Assembly: GCA_001632425.1 (NCBI GenBank)
Contig: KV425554.1
Coordinates: forward strand, 232,634 to 296,633
DNA length: 64,000 bases
Direction of reading: 5' to 3'
Source of the DNA: Neolentinus lepideus HHB14362 ss-1
Taxonomy: Eukaryota > Basidiomycota > Agaricomycetes > Gloeophyllales > Gloeophyllaceae
The notes beneath the pieces were generated by a model. That model did not search any database. It was not told the origin of the DNA and was given only the letters and a program-made list of their open reading frames with translations. Numbering within the stretch: position 1 is the stretch's first letter; every line of letters starts with the position of its first letter. Below are positions 59,359 to 64,000 of this stretch, piece after piece. A program made the position numbers and the translations under genes.

Positions 59359-59685
59359 TTGGACAGCCTTGATTTCGAAGCTATTGCGCTCGAGATGCGC
59401 CATCGGGCACCATTGATGTGGGATCTCCTGGATGCTGTGTTCCTCGCAAATCCAGCAGCCCTAAATTTGCGGCATGTCCAGCAAAAGTCGAAGGCCAAGA
59501 TGCAGAGGAACTTCGCACGGCAGCAAAGGCATCAAGCGCCAGTTCGCGATGAAGATGTCGTCGAAGAGATAGTCATAGAGGCCCATAGTCACGATGAGGC
59601 CGATGACAGCGACGGCGAATACTGGGAATGTAGCCCTCGAAACCCATTTGAGGTAGCAGTACAAACAGCAATAAATACTGAATAA
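59359..59685 (+). pseudogene. 108-codon frame inside the transposon, possible transposon-gene fragment
   Basis: The frame begins MDSLDFEAIALEMRHRAPLM then WDLLDAVFLANPAALNLRHV, and runs into the right inverted repeat before stopping at 59685. The pattern of a helix ending in APLMWDLLDAV followed by ANP recalls the N-terminal part of DUF6589-type proteins carried by mushroom transposons. Basic (KSKAKMQRNFARQQRHQ) and then acidic (EDVVEEIVIEAHSHDEADDS) stretches follow. It is far too short to be a transposase. Best read as a truncated relic. The family link is from memory and weak. Confidence 0.5.
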
Positions 59686-59903
59686 ACGATTTGACTCTTG
59701 AAGACATTTGACGTTTTGCGAGCCAGCGCGTCACGCTCGGTGATCTCGGGCAGCCACTTTGGCCAGCCGTCACTGAGCGTTCTCTTCCAAAAGTCACCTT
59801 CTATATTCGGACATGTATTACATAACCATTATCTATATTGAGATATCGCCACGTGCCCTCGTACATGAAGAGAACGCGAAGGACGGATGGTTTTAGGAGC
59901 CTG
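59636..59903 (-). repeat. right terminal inverted repeat (268 bp)
   Basis: Reverse complement of the left arm with one mismatch. Ends GGAGCCTG at 59903, followed directly by the right copy of the target duplication. Confidence 0.9.
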
Positions 59904-59912
59904 ATATATTTC
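59904..59912. repeat. 9-bp target site duplication, right
   Basis: ATATATTTC, identical to 58947-58955. Confidence 0.85.
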
Positions 59913-60178
59913 ATTATCCCTTGAGCCTCTTCATAGCCGAGAGCCAGCAAGCAGACACTGCGGAAGACATTAATTTGAATTCGAAGTGGAGGGATGAGGA
60001 AATTGACGTCGTCAATTGTGACAAATTTCACAAGTTCCGCTTTATGTGACGCGTGACGACGAACGTTCGTGCCGCCATTGCACTCCGTCTTCATGTTAGA
60101 AGAACACCAGGGACCGGGCTTCTAGATTGACCAGGCTATTTCCAGCTCTGCGTAGGTTCTCTCTCGACTATCACCATC

Positions 60179-60769
60179 ATGTCCACACAGCCGCTTCTCC
60201 AGCGTACTGCTCAAAAACGCATAGCGTTGCCGGTTAGGGTCGAGCCGAAGGTCTCCTTTGCCAATGAGCGTACTTTCCTGTCATGGCTGCATTTTACGGT
60301 CGTGCTGGGTGGATTGGCGGTTGGGCTGCTGAATTTCGGTGATAAGGTATGTATTTGGGACTCTTTTCACCAATTGTGGTCGTCTGACTCGGATATAGGT
60401 AGGAAAGATTAGCGCCGCTATGTTCTCTGTAGTCGGTTAGTGGCACGATACTGCAAACGACATTATCGAGATTATTTTAATCTTTATCTGATAGCCATGG
60501 CCGTCATGATATATGCTCTATACACCTACCACTGGCGCGCAGCCTCTATCCGCCGTGGAGGCCGTGGACCATACGACGATAGGCTTGGGCCGGTGAGTTA
60601 CGTCGATAGTCATACATACGACACTTCTAACATCATGATGTCCGCAAGACATTGCTTTGCATAGCCCTCCTTGGTGCGTCTCCTGGATACACCCTTCAAA
60701 TACCCGTACTAACTCTAGGGCACAGTGGCTGTCGTGGCGAACTTTGTCCTGCGTTTTACGTACTCATGA
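60179..60769 (+). CDS. VTC1: vacuolar transporter chaperone 1 (Vtc1)
   Basis: Small membrane subunit of the VTC complex, which makes polyphosphate and moves it into the vacuole. The protein matches yeast Vtc1 almost throughout: [92 protein letters not shown] and [20 protein letters not shown]. Three hydrophobic segments of the DUF202 fold are present. About 128 residues in five exons, two of them very short (near 60399-60434 and 60650-60675). The stop is at 60767-60769. Start [10 protein letters not shown] matches family length. Confidence 0.95.
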
Positions 60770-61119
60770 AAGATCCAAGACCTCATCATGGCCGAAACAT
60801 CTCCATCGTTTCTGACATAATGGCATCCGATTTCTTCCGCCCTATCACCATGTCTACGCTAGGATCTTTGCATTTGTCCCTGACATCTTGCCATATTTAC
60901 AACCCGGGCAGCTGAGGGAAGGATTTGCTAACCTGCGAAGTGAGAACCTGTATTATGCATGATGTCAGCGCCGCATACGCCTGAGTATAATGTCTATTTC
61001 TGTCATCGGATCCGGAGACATTTGTATGTGTTCATCAAGGTACAAATATATGTAAATAGACCTTCCGCATACTTTGTGGTACCAGACTCGATCCAACAAA
61101 TTCAAACGAGTCCTTTACT
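60770..61119. other. intergenic, NDUFA1 promoter
   Basis: 350 bp between co-oriented genes. A longer open frame starting near 60959 has no features and is out of the reading frame needed by the next gene. Confidence 0.45.
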
Positions 61120-61598
61120 ATGCCTGTTCCATGGGAGGCTCTCATCCCCTTCGGTAACTCTCGCAAACCCTGTAGATAGTCGTGTCTACTTGCTGACAGC
61201 TTCGGGAAATGCAGGGCTCCTCACCGCCATGTTCGGCGTCGCTGGCACGCTGCTCAACGCGTCTGCCCATGTGCAAAACCAGGGCAAGGTATGACTGCTA
61301 CTCTTGGTGATGGAATATATACTGATGTCTTCTCGTTCCAATTGCCCACCGAATCAATTGCTGTTACGACTTGATGTGTTGTAGGGTCCTCGATACAACA
61401 CTGATGCATGGGACGAGATGATGATGGACCGAGACAAACGGCTAACAGGTCATAAGAGAGGACAAAGGGTGCGCAACACTTCCCTGTTATCCGTATTTAC
61501 CCCATTTACAATTGTGTTCTATCACATTGCAGTCCGACCCAGTCGCACCAGAGGGTTTCTCCACGAGTAGTCAATGGTACACAGAGAAGACCCGATGA
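61120..61598 (+). CDS. NDUFA1: Complex I accessory subunit NDUFA1 (MWFE)
   Basis: Small single-pass membrane subunit needed for assembly of mitochondrial Complex I. MPVPWEALIPF (exon 1) splices to ASGNAGLLTAMFGVAGTLLN, the membrane segment. Then come ASAHVQNQGKGPRYNTDAWD and EMMMDRDKRLTGHKRGQ, typical of fungal members, and SDPVAPEGFSTSSQWYTEK before the stop at 61596-61598. About 90 residues in four exons, the expected size. The first exon is short (34 bp) and was found only by splicing. Two other mitochondrial genes lie directly downstream. Confidence 0.85.
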
Positions 61599-61708
61599 AC
61601 TACGCAATACACCTTGCATTTCTATTCGTTACCTTCAATAACATGTCCTTTCCTGAGAGCGTCTGCCTCCCAGGCGAAACCCAATCACGTCGTCTGAATA
61701 TACGGCAA

Positions 61709-63193
61709 CTACGGCTCATAGCGGTAGCTAACCATGGCACTTAAGAGCGCCTCCCAAACATCTCGACAACGATTGTCCTGTTCTATCACATCCCTAACAA
61801 CGTCTGCGTCCACAAAACCATATTTCTGATCCTCCAGTCGGCGACCGAGGGTCTTCATTTTTTCTTGGGTACCGGAATCACCCGACCCGATTTTGGCTTC
61901 CAGTATGATGCCGTGCTTGGAACGAATCTCTATCGTCTGAAGAATTGTGAACGCTGAGGTAGAAACGGAAGATGCGTATCGTCACGCACCACTTCACCCC
62001 ATTCGAACTTAGGCAGGATAGTATATGTGAACTCTGGCGTCTGCCCGAATGCCCAATCCCAACCCTGAATCGAAGTTTCACTTGTAGAGTTGAAGAAATC
62101 GAAGCAGTACTGAACGCACCGGTAATTCGACCATGCCGTTGCGGACGTATTCAATATCCTCGACACCTTCTCCGTCATTGACCCACTGGATCTGAGTACA
62201 CTTCAGTGTTTGTTGACAATTGAGACGTCAATGTCTCTCACTGGCTCTTCCACACGATATTCCTTCCGGAATTCTTCAATCACGGCGTTGATGAATGTTT
62301 CGTGGTTGATGCTTGAGCCGAATTGACGCAGGTTACATACAGGTGACCGCACAGAGTCCACGCCTTTCGTGACCATTGTCTCCTGGCGTATGCTGTTAGA
62401 ACTTCGGGTAACATGCCCGGGCTGAGTGGGAATACCTTGTCAGCTTTCAGTAATGCCCCTAGCGTGTCCAATCTAGTCGATATCAGCATAGTTCCATGAT
62501 GATATGCTCGTTGGCTGACGATCTTGTATGCAGATCCTGAGACGTGTATATCCCAAGCACCAATGAGTTGTGGAGATCGATACAGCAAATGGACGAACAC
62601 GTATCTTTTCATAACCTACACAAATGTCGTTGCGGTCATTGACTCTCACATCTATCCCGAGCGTATTGATCGCTCTGCGGACGAGCTCTGCAGTTGCGTG
62701 GCGATCGAAAGACGATCGTGGTAGGTGTATCGAGTAATTGGTATTTCCTAAATCCTATAGCATGATACGTTTGGCATTCACAAGCAAGAAGACGTAAATC
62801 GAAGGACGTACATGATACACCGTGCCACCACCGCTCCTCCTCCGAATGAAAGGGATACGTCTCGCTTTCAAGGCAGTCATATTAACCTCTTTCCACGGAT
62901 TCTGATTCCGTCCTATGACCACGCATGGGCTGTTCCTGTAGAGAAATAACAAGGGTTCATGGTGGTCCTTGTGTCTGAACAGCCTGAGGATATTGTTAAG
63001 ACCTGCGAGGTGCGCGAGCTCAAATTCATGTTACATACCAATCTTCAAGAGACAAGTTAAAGTATGGATTAATAGAGTTGGAAACATAGATAGCATGCTG
63101 GGGAGTGAGTTCGTGTCTTATCGAAGTTGTGGATAATCTATGGCGAGTCAAGAAGGTGCGCGGTCGTGGTAAAGGCGAGAAGGAGCGGAGCAT
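61709..63193 (-). CDS. AIM22: mitochondrial lipoate-protein ligase (Aim22/LplA-like)
   Basis: Attaches or transfers lipoate to E2 and GcvH proteins. The N-terminal 40 residues ([20 protein letters not shown] onward) are Arg/Ser-rich with no acids, a mitochondrial targeting peptide. [19 protein letters not shown] splices to [19 protein letters not shown]. The lipoyl-AMP motif is [11 protein letters not shown] followed by [13 protein letters not shown]. Further blocks are [45 protein letters not shown] and [19 protein letters not shown]. The accessory domain includes [13 protein letters not shown] and [18 protein letters not shown]. Ends VSYRYEP at the stop 61709-61711. About 390 residues in seven or so exons. 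It sits 110 bp tail-to-tail from NDUFA1. Confidence 0.9.
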
Positions 63194-63480
63194 TGACCGA
63201 TCGTGTTCGCAACTTTCAGATTACAAGCCTCGGTGGCGCGTGTTCTAAATCCAATGTCTAACTAACATGGTACGAGAATAGTCCAGTCTAATGACGAGCC
63301 TCGCTTGTAGAAACTCTCGACTTAGACGAGTTGGTTGCATCAACGAGAGAAGTAGGCGACCGATGCTGTCTCCTTCTATTCGCACTGTTTAGCAACTGAG
63401 TACGGAGAGGCCCCAGGACGGAGGGTCCCATTATATTCGTAATCTACAGCGGAAGCATGTTCAAGGCGGTGCATGACCTC

Positions 63481-64000
63481 CTACTTCTGCTGCCGTTTGA
63501 AGATGGGATTTTCGAGCTCGTGCACGGGTGTCTTGCCTTCCGGTGTGCCAGGGATAGTCTTACTTAAGCCCTGTACGAGTAAACATCAGTAGGGGCTGAG
63601 CAGCAAACAAAACAGGAAACACACAAGCTTCTCGAAGACACACTTGTTCAGCGCTTTCTCGGGTTTCCGGCAAGGGTAGAATTCCTAATAGGACCATCAT
63701 CGAGTAAGAGAGCCAAGACCGTGAATAAAAGAGACGAAGTCGACGATACCTGGTTGTTGTATTCTAAGCAAGACCAGTGCTCCTCGAACTCCTTGAAGCA
63801 GTTTTCGCGGAGCTTGTTGATTCTGAGGTTTGAAGACAGTAAGAACCGATATCTCCTTCCCTCCTCCAACCCCCTGGCGTCGACGTCGAGTAGCACAAAA
63901 TACTCACAAGTCAGCTGCACACCTTGTTACCCTCCGACCCTCCTTTAGACAATGTGCAGGATCCCTGTTCTCCTGCTTGCATAGCATGAAGTCCTCTGTA
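63481..64000 (-). CDS. NDUFA8: Complex I accessory subunit NDUFA8 (PGIV), 5' partial
   Basis: Intermembrane-space CHCH-type subunit of Complex I with disulphide-bonded twin Cys motifs. The window edge cuts its N-terminal part. Visible exons read EDFMLCKQENRDPAHCLKEG with RRVTRCAADL, then INKLRENCFKEFEEHWSC and LEYNNQ. They continue EFYPCRKPEKALNKCVFEKL and SKTIPGTPEGKTPVHELENP, ending IFKRQQK at the stop 63481-63483. Cys spacing (CxxxxxxxxxC pairs) and the GTPEGK tail are diagnostic. Introns lie near 63839-63897 and in 63667-63750 and 63575-63640. Frame is kept at each. Confidence 0.87.

Larger units (their letters stand above)
58956..59903. mobile_element. 948-bp inverted-repeat DNA transposon (non-autonomous, MULE-like)
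   Basis: Two 268-bp arms in inverted orientation (58956-59223 and 59636-59903) differ by one base (g/t near 59183) in my reading. They enclose 412 bp of unique sequence. Ends are CAGGCTCC...GGAGCCTG. A perfect 9-bp duplication of ATATATTTC flanks it, as expected after insertion. Long arms and a 9-bp duplication fit Mutator-like elements best; hAT and KDZ elements usually make 8 bp. There is no transposase, so it must depend on an enzyme elsewhere. The near-identity of the arms points to a recent insertion or to arm homogenisation. The centre holds a 108-codon frame that may be captured from a larger element. Confidence 0.88.

Noticed and set aside
59062..59797. Two nearly identical open frames on opposite strands (59062-59325 + and 59573-59797 -)
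   Set aside because: They are the same inverted-repeat sequence read in both arms, not a gene pair.

Overview
The window is nuclear DNA of a filamentous basidiomycete, most likely a mushroom-forming Agaricomycete. Genes are dense and lie on both strands. Most are cut by many 50-70 bp GT-AG introns. The families present fit that group: a DUF6534-type seven-helix protein, a Kre9/Knh1-type wall protein, a GH79 beta-glucuronidase, a large RBR E3 family member, Vtc1, and two Complex I accessory subunits. There are no operons, CRISPR arrays or prokaryotic signals. I recognise 31 protein genes, one tRNA gene and one short transposable element. Coding spans below run from first to last codon and include introns. 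Splice sites were chosen by reading frames through GT/AG sites and checking that the joined protein keeps its family motifs.

Layout. 1-6 kb (+): the end of a SET/zinc-finger methyltransferase, L-lactate dehydrogenase (cytochrome b2), and a Nem1/Dullard phosphatase. 6.5-13.5 kb (-): ESCRT-III Snf7, a NYN-domain RNase-like protein with a LOTUS-like tail, and glutaminyl-tRNA synthetase. The synthetase shares a 125 bp divergent promoter with exocyst Sec15 (13.6-16.5 kb, +). 16.8-25.3 kb: ARF1 GTPase with an 11-nt microexon (-), quinolinate phosphoribosyltransferase (+), an ACMSD-like decarboxylase tail-to-tail with it (-), a secreted GH79 (+) and a Lys-rich nuclear protein (+). This stretch, from about 18.3 kb to 25.3 kb, is clearly more GC-rich than its surroundings. 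25.4-26 kb holds degenerate tandem repeats. 26.5-33.3 kb: a basic unknown protein (-), a dual-specificity phosphatase (+) and a large hormone-sensitive-lipase-like protein (+). 33.7-37.8 kb: two tandem alpha-tubulin genes (+). 38-52.4 kb, all (-): HAD sugar/glycerol phosphatase, Kre9-like wall protein, Gemin2, zinc alcohol dehydrogenase, DUF6534 seven-helix protein, CPSF2/Cft2 and a coiled-coil RING protein. 52.5-57.7 kb: intron-containing tRNA-His, an RBR E3 with an unusual Cys/His N-terminal domain (+), THOC7 (-) and a small Ser/Lys-rich protein (+). 58.9-59.9 kb: a 948 bp element with 268 bp near-identical terminal inverted repeats and a 9 bp target duplication. 60-64 kb: Vtc1 (+), Complex I NDUFA1 (+), a mitochondrial lipoate ligase (-) and Complex I NDUFA8 (-, cut by the window end).

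Most genes are housekeeping: RNA processing (Cft2, Gemin2, THOC7, GlnRS, tRNA-His), membrane traffic (Snf7, Sec15, ARF1, Nem1), cytoskeleton, and mitochondrial energy metabolism (Cyb2, NDUFA1, NDUFA8, lipoylation). The most interesting points are the Cys/His domain fused to the RBR ligase, the young inverted-repeat transposon, the tubulin pair with very unequal intron numbers, and the QPT/ACMSD-like pair at the same branch point of NAD synthesis.
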